Shown here piece after piece: positions 52,077 through 60,999 of a DNA stretch of 64,000 bases. Both the position numbers and the translations under genes were made by a program. This DNA is from Isochrysis galbana (Eukaryota > Haptophyta > Isochrysidales > Isochrysidaceae): NCBI GenBank assembly GCA_018136815.1, contig CM030943.1:2955003-3019002 (forward strand), given 5' to 3'. Within the stretch, counting starts at the first letter, position 1. The number at the start of each line of letters is the position of its first letter. Under the pieces are notes generated by a model. It did not search any database and was not told the DNA's origin. It saw only the letters and a program-made list of their open reading frames with translations.

Positions 52077-52089
52077 CCCCCCGACTAAG
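52076..52089 (-). promoter_or_regulatory. 3' polypurine tract of the gypsy element
   Basis: CTTAGTCGGGGGG directly before the LTR start TGTCGC. The same tract primes the LTR element at 41010-42965. Confidence 0.8.
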
Positions 52090-52453
52090 ATCGAGACGTC
52101 TCCCGATGTCGAGCGGTGAACCTGGAAACAGAGACCTGGAACCTGGAACCTGAGCTGACCAGAGGTCAGAATCGGAACAAGAAGCAACGGAACATAGCGA
52201 GCGAAACGTGGAGACAAGAACACCCTTTGGATCCAAAGCGAGCACGAAATCGGCGGCTTAGCGCGGCGGCCTCTTTCGTACGCACTGCCCCACCCACTTC
52301 TCCCTTTTACAGGAGCTTTGCTCGGGTGTTGCGCCGGGTGTAGAGCGCAGGCAGCACGCGTTCATCACCTCCATGATTCGCTCTTGAACTCGGAGCCCTA
52401 GCCGAGGCGTGGGGCTAGCCTAGAGGGACGGGTCCCTTACCCAAGACATGGGA

Positions 52454-55400
52454 TCAACGAGAATGGAGCCTGGATCGAGTGCGCGAAGACGGCGCATCGA
52501 GAACGAGAGGAAGAGGAGTATCCCTGGCCGACGAAGAAGTTGCTTCCGGGGACTCAACATCTTCTGGACAAGTCTCTTCGACGGAGCGATCATAATCATC
52601 AAGCAAATCAGAACAACGACGGAGCAACTCGGAACGAGGCTCCCAGGTGGCTTCTCGAATAGAATAGCCACGCCACTTCACGAGGTACTCGATAGAATCG
52701 CCATGGCTACGACGATCGAGCAACTTTTCAACGATGTACTCGTCGTCAGCCAGCGGCTCTTCATCAACGAAAGTATGATACGGCCGGAGGTTCGAGATAT
52801 GCACCTCCTCCTTGACTAACCGGTTCTCCAGATCACGGAGTCGGTACCTAGTGTCGGACAGAGCCTCTACGACGCGGTAGGGACCCGAGTAGATGAATTG
52901 CAACTTGTTGGCATGGCCTGGTAATCGCATGCAGACGCGATCCCCAGGTTCGAAACGCGCTGGTCTTTGAGACTTGATGGTAGCGTCACGGACTGACTCA
53001 GCCTGAGCGGCTAGGGTAGCCTCGAGAGCGCTGGACCAAGAGAGGCGGAGGCTCGCATTGAGCCTGGATGCGTACGAGCGAACGTCGGCGGACGCCGCCT
53101 CGAGAGCAGTTGGCGAAACAGACTTCGGATCAGAGAGTTGAGCGGGCAGACGCAGCTCACGCCCAAAGATCAAAGACGCTGGAGACCGGGAGGTAACACG
53201 ACCGGAAGAAGCCCTCAACGAGAGGAGTAGGAACGGCAAATGGTCGACCCAATGACCGCCACCCTCGTTCGAGGCGCGCATCAAACGAATGAGCGTTTGC
53301 TGAGCGCGTTCGACGAAGCCTACACCCTCATGTCGGTACGGCTCTGTACTCGACAAATCAGTCCCGGTGAGCTCCAGAATACGCGAAACAAGAACCGAAC
53401 ATAGATTCGAACCGGCGTCGGTCCGAAGCTGCCTAGGGACTCCATAACGCGTCACAATCAAGCGGATAAACATGTCCAAGGCCACCTCCGACGAAGGATC
53501 CCCATTCGAAGGCTCAGCCTCAATCCATCGAGTGAGCGAGTCGATGAAGACGACCAGCTTGTCGTAACCCGAGACTCCAGGCACGAAGTTGTGAGTGGGA
53601 GCCAGTGAGAGCACGTCGCAGTAGACCACATCAAAGGGGTAGGTACCCACGGAGAGACCGGAGGGCGACGCTAGAGCCCTAGGTAGCGGCTTGGCGAGGG
53701 TGCACTCGTGGCATTCCCGGACGTAGGATGCAACGTCGGAAGACATGCCAGGCCAGTATACCCGAGTACGAAGAAGACCGGACATACGAGAAACTCCAAG
53801 GTGACCGGAGCGATCGTGGTAGGCAAAAAGGTAGCGAGACCGCAACAAGGGCGGAACGTAGAGCACTAGCGAGTCCGAGTCGGTGGAGTCAAGGACGGTG
53901 CGATAGTAGACGAGCCCATCGTGAACGACGAAACGGCGAAGCATCTTGGATTGCTGAGCGGGAGCGGGAGCGGGAGCGACAGGACTGGAACACGAATCAT
54001 CGTCGGCAATGGGGCCCGAGGCGACGGCCGGCGGAGGCGACCCTTGGCCTGATGGCTCGTGATTGACCGTCTCTCCTGAACCTAGGAGTGGCTCTACGAA
54101 CGGATCTTCCGCCAGGGCCGCTCTCATCTCTTCGGAAGTCGGCGTACCCGGAGCCAAATAACTGGACTGGATGGCGGGCCCGGAATCGGAGGCTCGACGA
54201 CGAGATCGATCCAAAGCTTGAAGCCCTCGCGCCGTAGCTACGGAGCGCGTGATGGCAGCCACCGGATGGGACCGTTCCTGCTCGGCTAGAGACTCTGAGC
54301 CAGGCTCGCGCGCCGCCAGTGACGCTAGGCCGGCGAGTGGTTCGTCTTCGTGTTCCGGCTCCAGGGATGCTAGCCGGGACAGCCCGTCAGCATCTTGATG
54401 AACAGCTCCTGGTTTATGTTCGACGTCGAACCGGTACTCAGCCAACTTGAGAGCCCACCGAGTCAGCCGAGAGGCTGGCCCACCGGCTACTTGATCCTTC
54501 ATGGTATGCAGCCATCGCAGCGCGGAGTGGTCGACGACTAACTTGAACCGACGCCCCCAAAGGTAGGGTCGCCAATTTCGGATGGATTCCAGGGCGGCCA
54601 AGAGCTCAATCTCGGTCACCGTCCAATGGCGTTCGGCCGAGGTGAGACTGCGAGCGTAATACCCAACGACTCGTTCACGGTTATCGTCTCCTAGCTGCGA
54701 GAGGATGCCGGCGATACCCAACTTGCTAGCCCCATCGGTCTTGACGATGAAGGGCCGATCATCCCTGGGTGGAGTCAAGACGGGCTCCGAAGTGATCGCT
54801 GTCTTGAGCTCTTGGATAGCTCGGCGACACTCCTCGGACTGAGACTCCTTTGCCACGTCACAGCCCTTCCGCGTGAGGGCAGTGAGAGGAGCAGCCTTAG
54901 CGGCGAATTGGCGAATGAATCGACGGTAGTAGGAGCAAAGGCCGAGGAAAGATCGAACCGCTTCCAAGGAGTTGATGGATGACGGGTCGATGTCGGCGAC
55001 AGCTGCGACCTTCTTCGGGTCCATCTTGAGACCTTCCCTCGAGACAACGTGACCGAGGTACTCCGTAGAGGTGGCAAAGAAGACACACTTGGACATCTTG
55101 CAGGTCAGACCGGCCCACTCTAGCCGTTCGAGAACGAGGTCTAGCCGGTGAAGCATTTGCTCGAACGAAGCCTGTGCCCTGGCCTCTTCGGAAGGACCCA
55201 CGCCCGTTGACCAGATGCCCACATCATCGAGGTAAGGCATGCAGATCTCCCACGCTAGCGCACCGAGAACGATGTCCATCAAGCGGCACATGTAGGAGGG
55301 ACCTGATTGGATGCCGAACGGTAGAAAGTTGAACTCGTATTTGCCGCGGTGGGTAGTGAAAGCGGTGATATGTTTGTGCGATTCTTTGATCGGGATGCCC

Positions 55401-58400
55401 CAAAAACCAGAGGCTAAATCGAGAGTACATAAGAAGAGAGAACTGAGCGGCCCTTGGCCGGACGCTAGCCTATCGATAGCCTCCACAATGAGGGGTAGAG
55501 GGCTATCCTCGACGCGTAGCTTGGCGTTCGTGTCGCGGTAGTCCACGCAGAATCGAACGGAGCCATCTTTCTTGCTGACCAGGACTACTCGGGAAGCCCA
55601 AGCCGAATTTGACTTGCGAATAATGCCGGCGGCTTCCATCTTGGCTACCTCCTCTTCTATGATGAGCTCGCCTGCGCGGCCCACTCTAGACGGAGCGTGC
55701 CGGTGAGGAACAGCGCCGGGGTTGAGTGGCAACTCCACCTCGAGAACGTGCGTATGGTTTGGAGCCCCCGGGTGCAACGCGAAAGCTTTGATGCGCCGGG
55801 CCAAGAGTTGGCGTACTTCTTCTCGTTGATCGTCGGAAAGAAGCCGGTCTGGATCGATGGTGGCTGAGTCGAGTAGAGATCGTTGCTCCTCGCTCAGCGC
55901 GGTGACAGGGTCACCATCCCCCTCGCTTCCAGTCGGAGTCCAGCCCCGGTGCAACTTGAAACGCACCTGGAGCGAAGCTATCGGATGCAGAGACGGCAGG
56001 GTCAGCGCATTGACCCCGGTGTGGACGATCGTCACCGCGATGCGATGATCTTCCGTGGGCGTGACCACCGTGGGCATTACGAGAGGAGACGAATCGAGAG
56101 CCTCGCGATTTGGTAGGCGGTCGACCAGCATCGCGCAGTCCGAATGATCTCGGAGAGCTAGCGGAACCCTGACCCAGATGGTTGCGCGGTGGAAGGCAGG
56201 AATCGTCACCGCTTGCTCCGTGTAGAGAAGATATTCGGACGAGGTAGACGCCGGAGCTTTGGCCGCAAACTCGTCGGCAGACTCAAAGAGAGGTGTATAG
56301 AGTGGCTGTCTAGCATCAGCAGCAGCCTCACCCTCCGATCCGGCCGGGATCTCTCGTGTTGCCGTCGACCTCTCCAGAAAGTCGACAGTCAGCGGCTGAC
56401 CGGGTGACATCGAGATAGCTCCGACGAAGCCGGCGTCCGCGACTGGGGGCGGCGCCGTGGAAACTCTGACTACACATTCGGAAAGGACTCTTGAAGAGTC
56501 TTCTGAATCGCCAGAGGCCGGACGGAGGCGGAGGCTTCCTTCCGAGCTCGCGGCGTCGAGAGAAATGGTAGCGGAGTGGGCGGCCAAAAAATCGTTCCCG
56601 AGCAGAAGCATCGCGTTTCCTTCGATGACCGCGAACGAATGACGGAAGAGGCGACCGGACAAGGAGAAGACGAGGCTAGCCCGGCCCCTAGTGATGAGAG
56701 GAAGGCCGTCCGGCCCATGTAGGTTGGGGACGGTAGCGTCCGATACGCGTTCGACGCAAGCGTCTTCAGGTAGTCGATCGAGAAGAGCAGTGGTGATTAC
56801 TGACGGGCCCGCTCCAGTGTCAGCCAGGGTGCTGTTCACCGTGAGGGCAACGTCCGGGAGAACGAACCCTTGAGCTGCGCGGTCGCCATCGGCACGGCAG
56901 ACCACGAGATCGCGGACATAGAGGCAGTGACGAGGGTAGAGCGGCGGCGGAGTGTCCGCGATAGATTCCACCGGAAGTGAGGTTCCGGCTCCGGGTGACA
57001 GGGTGGTTGGATTGGAGGCTAGCCTGGACGGAGAAGATTCATCGACGTGGGGCACTCGCTCGATAGCGGCGGCCACCGTCTGCGGCACGAATGGTATCGA
57101 GGAGCGTGGGGATGCCTTTGCTGAACTAGAGGGGTTAGGCACGCCATCATAGCCTAGCCCTCGACGGTCCGTCGGATGCCGAGGTTGATCCATTTGGCGT
57201 GACCATTCCTTCTCCAGGGACTTCTGCAAGTCTGTCTTCGGAAGCTTCGACAACTCGGAAAATCCGGCCGCACTGAGGCCCCTAGCGGTAGCCCCATCGC
57301 AATACAGTGCCCGTGGAGTATCCTCTCCTTCGGCGGCGTCGGAGGGCTTGGTCTCGAGGGTCTGCATGCTCCGGTGTTCTGGCGTCTCGGGCGTGTCATC
57401 TTCTCCCGAGTCGGGCCCGACATCCCAGGTTTCGAGTGGCCTTTCGGCTACGAACGAATTGGTCAGTTCGGCCACTACCTCGTCGCCAGCCGTGAAGGAG
57501 GCGCTCGGAGATAGTGCATTGATGCCTTGAGAGCCCAGTCGAGACAAGATGGGAGGTTCCGACGGCTCCGCAGCTGCCGCTTGCTCAGCGATTTCTTGGG
57601 CGATGGAAGGCGTGACATCCTGCCACCGATGGACCCCCGAAATTACATCACGGTCGAAGACCTGCCACTTGCTGCGGCGCTTCTTCACCGTGTTTGGAGG
57701 GCCTGGCGTTGTAGAGCGGTCCTCTATGGGCCACTCCCACGGCAGGAAGCGGTCTCCTTCCGCCTCGGCCTCGTCTTCCGATACGTTTGTTTCCGAGTCC
57801 TCCTGATGAAGCAGGCGAGAAGCATCGGCAACGGGGCCTGCGTCCGGGATCACGACAACCGAATCAGACACTGGCGAACCGCTGGGAGGCGTGAGGTGAG
57901 AGCTAGAAGCTGCTTCGCCTCTCCCCTCCATGAAACGAGCCAGAGCCGTCCTCGGCTCAGCCAGCTCGAAACCGGTCGAGCAAAGCGAAGGGCGTTCTCT
58001 CAAGCTGGCAGCTGCTTGGGAAATTGCCCAGTCCACCGTGAAGTCGAGCGAACGCGACGCCTTGGCTTCGCGCGCATAACGGCGCAAGACCGGCATCCAC
58101 TGGGCCGCCATTGCACCGGCAATGCCCACATAGGTGCGGCTGCGAAGGGCGCCACGGTGGGGCGACGGCGATAGATCCGCCATAGCGGATAGACGTCCCT
58201 CGACAATCTTCGAAGGCTGCAAGGACGGGAGTGAAGCCGTCAGGTACAGGCCAGTTGCTTTTTGATGGCCCGTGCCGTGCTGCCACGGCTGCACAAACTG
58301 CCGCGGTCGCAACCCCCCGACTAAGGCAGAGGCTTCCGCGTGCATTCGAGGATTTTCGACGGCAACGAAAGGCGCGTCGGCGCTTGCCATGGCGAGGAAG

Positions 58401-59572
58401 ACTCTAGCGGCGGATTCGAGAGCCTGGCGTCGTCCCGGCTCCCGATCGAGCCACTGGCAACTCACCGCCGACAAATACGTGCACGGCGGATGCGCAACCA
58501 CGAGGTCCCAACCGAGGTTTTGAATGTGAAGAGCATCTCCGCAGAAGTGGGGAATGTAGTCGATCTCCGACGGTCGTAGATCGCACGTCGCGACGTGCGC
58601 TCCGGCGAGTAGGAACATCGAAGACACGACCCCGCTAGCTTCACCGACGACTAGAACGCGGGGTGGAGGAATCCCCTCGGCCGCGTCGAGCGTCACGGCG
58701 TCGTGGATCGCCGCTAACTCAGCGCAAAGCTCGTCAAAATGCGTCGGCAGTACGGCAGAGGGTGATGAATGAGTGCTCGCGTGCGGCCGCCGCACGGCTA
58801 GAGCAGCTTCGGCGAGATGGCGGGGCAAGATGACGGAGGAACCGCTAGCCCGGGCACGGGAGGCGGCTAACATTTGGAGCTCGCGCGTAGGGGCGCGGGC
58901 AGTTGCAGTAGACTTGGCGGCCGAGGAACAACCAACCACGGCGATCCGGTGGATGGCCTCGGCAACGGAATTCAGGGGAAGGAGGTCGTCGCCCTCGAGT
59001 TTCGGTGGGCTAGACCTGAAGGGGGTTGGCTCCGGCGGGCGATCCCTGGAACGGGGATCCTCCGGAGAGCCGAGAGAAAGAGGAGACGCCGGCGTCCGTA
59101 TGGTGCGCGACGAGGGATCGTAGTCGACGGCCCCTGCGTCTCCCGAGTCTGCGGTGGCCACGGCGTGAGCGCGGAAAGCCGCAGCTCCCTTGGAACCTTC
59201 ATCTTCATTGACTCCGGAAGCCGACCCTTCCGGGTCGGGAACCAGATCAGAAACGAGAACGGGTGCAACTTCGAGACGAGAGAATGAACACGACGACGGA
59301 GAAATATAACGAACCGGGGAGAGAGGTGAAGAGGAGACACTAGTCTCCGCCTCAACAGCACGAGAACCTACGGTAGACAACGACGATTCGTCCGCAGAGC
59401 GGCTCCGGCTATGGCCCTTGGGAGAGAGGTCTCCAGTGGGGTCCCGCCGGGAAAGAGCAGAAACAGGTAAAGCAGCAACAACGTTTTCGGACGCGGCAGC
59501 GGCCACGTCGGACCTATCCATAGAACCTAGAGCAGAAGATGATACCGAGTCGACAGCCCTCGAGGGCTTCAC
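52454..59572 (-). CDS. Gypsy pol polyprotein with embedded DNA cytosine methyltransferase-like domain
   Basis: 2372 residues from the GTG at 59572; the frame is open up to about 59690, so it may be entered by frameshift from gag. Order (residues): Ser-rich linker; methyltransferase-like domain 280-500; linker; retropepsin about 900-1005 (ADTGA 917-921, LLGNDF); reverse transcriptase about 1280-1560 (FCVDYRDTN, YLDD 1447-1450); RNase H 1605-1735 (Asp1613, Glu1655, Asp1681); integrase with H-H-C-C finger (1919, 1924, 1954, 1957) and D1986, D2052, E2088; C-terminal chromodomain about 2277-2330 (YIVEKLLDRR, YLVKWRGY, ATWEP). All catalytic motifs are intact and the frame has no stop, so the element is young or active. 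The chromodomain suggests targeting to marked chromatin. Confidence 0.95.
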   Translation of the reverse strand: MKPSRAVDSVSSSALGSMDRSDVAAAASENVVAALPVSALSRRDPTGDLSPKGHSRSRSADESSLSTVGSRAVEAETSVSSSPLSPVRYISPSSCSFSRLEVAPVLVSDLVPDPEGSASGVNEDEGSKGAAAFRAHAVATADSGDAGAVDYDPSSRTIRTPASPLSLGSPEDPRSRDRPPEPTPFRSSPPKLEGDDLLPLNSVAEAIHRIAVVGCSSAAKSTATARAPTRELQMLAASRARASGSSVILPRHLAEAALAVRRPHASTHSSPSAVLPTHFDELCAELAAIHDAVTLDAAEGIPPPRVLVVGEASGVVSSMFLLAGAHVATCDLRPSEIDYIPHFCGDALHIQNLGWDLVVAHPPCTYLSAVSCQWLDREPGRRQALESAARVFLAMASADAPFVAVENPRMHAEASALVGGLRPRQFVQPWQHGTGHQKATGLYLTASLPSLQPSKIVEGRLSAMADLSPSPHRGALRSRTYVGIAGAMAAQWMPVLRRYAREAKASRSLDFTVDWAISQAAASLRERPSLCSTGFELAEPRTALARFMEGRGEAASSSHLTPPSGSPVSDSVVVIPDAGPVADASRLLHQEDSETNVSEDEAEAEGDRFLPWEWPIEDRSTTPGPPNTVKKRRSKWQVFDRDVISGVHRWQDVTPSIAQEIAEQAAAAEPSEPPILSRLGSQGINALSPSASFTAGDEVVAELTNSFVAERPLETWDVGPDSGEDDTPETPEHRSMQTLETKPSDAAEGEDTPRALYCDGATARGLSAAGFSELSKLPKTDLQKSLEKEWSRQMDQPRHPTDRRGLGYDGVPNPSSSAKASPRSSIPFVPQTVAAAIERVPHVDESSPSRLASNPTTLSPGAGTSLPVESIADTPPPLYPRHCLYVRDLVVCRADGDRAAQGFVLPDVALTVNSTLADTGAGPSVITTALLDRLPEDACVERVSDATVPNLHGPDGLPLITRGRASLVFSLSGRLFRHSFAVIEGNAMLLLGNDFLAAHSATISLDAASSEGSLRLRPASGDSEDSSRVLSECVVRVSTAPPPVADAGFVGAISMSPGQPLTVDFLERSTATREIPAGSEGEAAADARQPLYTPLFESADEFAAKAPASTSSEYLLYTEQAVTIPAFHRATIWVRVPLALRDHSDCAMLVDRLPNREALDSSPLVMPTVVTPTEDHRIAVTIVHTGVNALTLPSLHPIASLQVRFKLHRGWTPTGSEGDGDPVTALSEEQRSLLDSATIDPDRLLSDDQREEVRQLLARRIKAFALHPGAPNHTHVLEVELPLNPGAVPHRHAPSRVGRAGELIIEEEVAKMEAAGIIRKSNSAWASRVVLVSKKDGSVRFCVDYRDTNAKLRVEDSPLPLIVEAIDRLASGQGPLSSLFLCTLDLASGFWGIPIKESHKHITAFTTHRGKYEFNFLPFGIQSGPSYMCRLMDIVLGALAWEICMPYLDDVGIWSTGVGPSEEARAQASFEQMLHRLDLVLERLEWAGLTCKMSKCVFFATSTEYLGHVVSREGLKMDPKKVAAVADIDPSSINSLEAVRSFLGLCSYYRRFIRQFAAKAAPLTALTRKGCDVAKESQSEECRRAIQELKTAITSEPVLTPPRDDRPFIVKTDGASKLGIAGILSQLGDDNRERVVGYYARSLTSAERHWTVTEIELLAALESIRNWRPYLWGRRFKLVVDHSALRWLHTMKDQVAGGPASRLTRWALKLAEYRFDVEHKPGAVHQDADGLSRLASLEPEHEDEPLAGLASLAAREPGSESLAEQERSHPVAAITRSVATARGLQALDRSRRRASDSGPAIQSSYLAPGTPTSEEMRAALAEDPFVEPLLGSGETVNHEPSGQGSPPPAVASGPIADDDSCSSPVAPAPAPAQQSKMLRRFVVHDGLVYYRTVLDSTDSDSLVLYVPPLLRSRYLFAYHDRSGHLGVSRMSGLLRTRVYWPGMSSDVASYVRECHECTLAKPLPRALASPSGLSVGTYPFDVVYCDVLSLAPTHNFVPGVSGYDKLVVFIDSLTRWIEAEPSNGDPSSEVALDMFIRLIVTRYGVPRQLRTDAGSNLCSVLVSRILELTGTDLSSTEPYRHEGVGFVERAQQTLIRLMRASNEGGGHWVDHLPFLLLSLRASSGRVTSRSPASLIFGRELRLPAQLSDPKSVSPTALEAASADVRSYASRLNASLRLSWSSALEATLAAQAESVRDATIKSQRPARFEPGDRVCMRLPGHANKLQFIYSGPYRVVEALSDTRYRLRDLENRLVKEEVHISNLRPYHTFVDEEPLADDEYIVEKLLDRRSHGDSIEYLVKWRGYSIREATWEPRSELLRRCSDLLDDYDRSVEETCPEDVESPEATSSSARDTPLPLVLDAPSSRTRSRLHSR
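58073..58663 (-). other. Phage-type DNA (cytosine-5) methyltransferase-like domain inside pol
   Basis: Residues 304-500 of the polyprotein. In order: a SAM-binding-like block RVLVVGEASGVVSSMF with ATCDLRPSE after it, WDLVVAHPPCTYLS (the PPC holds the expected catalytic Cys364), VENPRMH (motif VI-like ENP), RQFVQPWQHGTGHQKATGLY, and RSRTYVGIAGAMAAQW at the end. This order and wording match a family of phage and bacterial cytosine methyltransferases (HPPCTYL, ENP, IQPW.FG..K.T.LWL, RSRT..GIA.AMA.QW). I judge it a genuine homologue; activity is not shown. Confidence 0.85.
58312..58325 (-). promoter_or_regulatory. Candidate central polypurine tract
   Basis: CTTAGTCGGGGGGT on the minus strand is an exact 14-nt copy of the 3' PPT at 52076-52089, located within the methyltransferase-like coding region (ALVGGL). 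Confidence 0.55.
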
Positions 59573-59619
59573 AACTGATTGTTTACGAAACGAAGAGACC
59601 GAAGACGCGTCGAATCCAC

Positions 59620-60609
59620 CTAGCCCACCCCCTTGGGCAGGGCCGTCGGGGGTGAATCCAGGGATGAAGATGCGTCGAAAGACCTAGGCGAATTTGAAGA
59701 AACCGAAGACAGCATAGTATCCGTAGAAATAGATTCCAAGAGGGGCAGCGAGCGAGAATCGGCCCCTAACATCCTAATAGCGTGCGGAGTAATAGAAGAA
59801 CTTGTAGACGTACACGAATTTCGGAGAGTCGGGTCGCGACTATCTCCGGGGCAAACCTGTTTCCAGGAGCCCGGGTCAAGTGTCGACTCCGGCTTCCGAG
59901 ATAGCCGTTCGGCGGGGGCTTCAGCCGGCGAGGCGGCTCCCACCGTCGAGGACTGAATAGAGCTAGAGACAGGGGGAGAATCGCCGCGTTGACAGCTCTT
60001 CTCCCCAAGCGGCGTAGGGATCGGATCGGGATGGTGGTGGTGGCGTTCGGGCCCACCGCCCGCGATGTTCTCCGCCAGGGTTTGAAGGACGGGGACCCCG
60101 CCGGACCCCTACTGAGGCTTAACCCGGACCATCGAGCGAAGAAGCTTATGAATGTGCTCGTCCGATCCACACTCTCCGCAGCCAGCCTCACACAGAAAGC
60201 GAATATATGGCTGACAGATGACGGGGTTGTGAGCACCGTCTCCCGTGCCATATTTCCAGGCTTCGCTGGCTGGAGTGCCAGGAGGAGCATGAGGTCGGAA
60301 AGCGCAGAAGGCACAGCCGTTTTCGTTCGTCCATTCGGAGATTCCCCTATTGATATCGTCCGTTCGTGGAGTTTCCATTGAATTATCGGCCGGTCGGCAC
60401 TTTGCTAGCGCCGCCGAGACCCTTGGGTGCTTGGCATAGCCTGCTACGGCCCAGAAGCGGGCTCGGGCCCGATTCCAAGCTCGGGCGTCCACCGGGATAC
60501 GCCCAAATCGGGCGGTAGCCCTTGGCCGTTCGCCGGCGGATCGCGCGACGGCTGGGCGGCCGAGACGAGCTCCCTTTCGACCCGGTGGATCGGTCAGTAT
60601 AGCCGGCAA
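59620..60609 (-). CDS. Gag-like region of the gypsy element, in at least two frames
   Basis: The frame 60609-60109 ends with a Cys/His-rich part: GCAFCAFRPHAPPG and CQPYIRFLCEAGCGECGSDE then HIH, possibly two zinc-binding motifs different from the usual CCHC knuckle. A Ser/Pro-rich frame (59943-59620) follows and ends just inside the open pol frame (59690), a 70-nt overlap. Upstream, 60899-60594 is also open (YLSPYEQARVKRHQSR) up to the gap. Frame joins are uncertain. Confidence 0.5.
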
Positions 60610-60899
60610 CGGTGAGTTGGAGTGGTAACTTGCCGGCGGTGCAGCAGCCGATAATCAGGCTTCGAAGCAGGCGAGTGTCCCTGTCCGCGAAGAGCTTCCG
60701 CCACGGTGGCTTGGACGGCTGCCTGCACGGCGGCGACCATGTCCGTGGTCGAAGCGGTCTTCTGGACGAGGAAGTCTCGTTCTTTGCCTCGCCTGAGGCT
60801 TAGTGCGTACGCTAGCCACGGTTTGCTTCGTCGAGGCCGGGATTGATGACGCTTCACCCGGGCCTGCTCGTAAGGGCTGAGGTACCGTTGGCAGAGGTT

Positions 60900-60999
60900 N
60901 NNNNNNNNNNNNNNNNNNNNNNNNNNNNNNNNNNNNNNNNNNNNNNNNNNNNNNNNNNNNNNNNNNNNNNNNNNNNNNNNNNNNNNNNNNNNNNNNNNN
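60900..60999. other. Assembly gap, 100 N
   Basis: Exactly 100 unknown bases, the usual placeholder for unknown length. The left side is gypsy, the right side is a host gene, so the join may be wrong or may hide the 5' LTR. Confidence 1.

Larger units (their letters stand above)
51336..60899 (-). mobile_element. Ty3/gypsy LTR retrotransposon (chromovirus type), incomplete at both ends
   Basis: On the minus strand: gag-like frames (60899-59620), long pol frame (59690-52454), PPT (52089-52077) and 3' LTR beginning TGTCGCATTC at 52076. The outer LTR end was not found before the unrelated repeat at 51335, so the 3' LTR is probably truncated. The 5' LTR would lie beyond the gap at 60900-60999, where host-gene sequence resumes. 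Confidence 0.85.
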
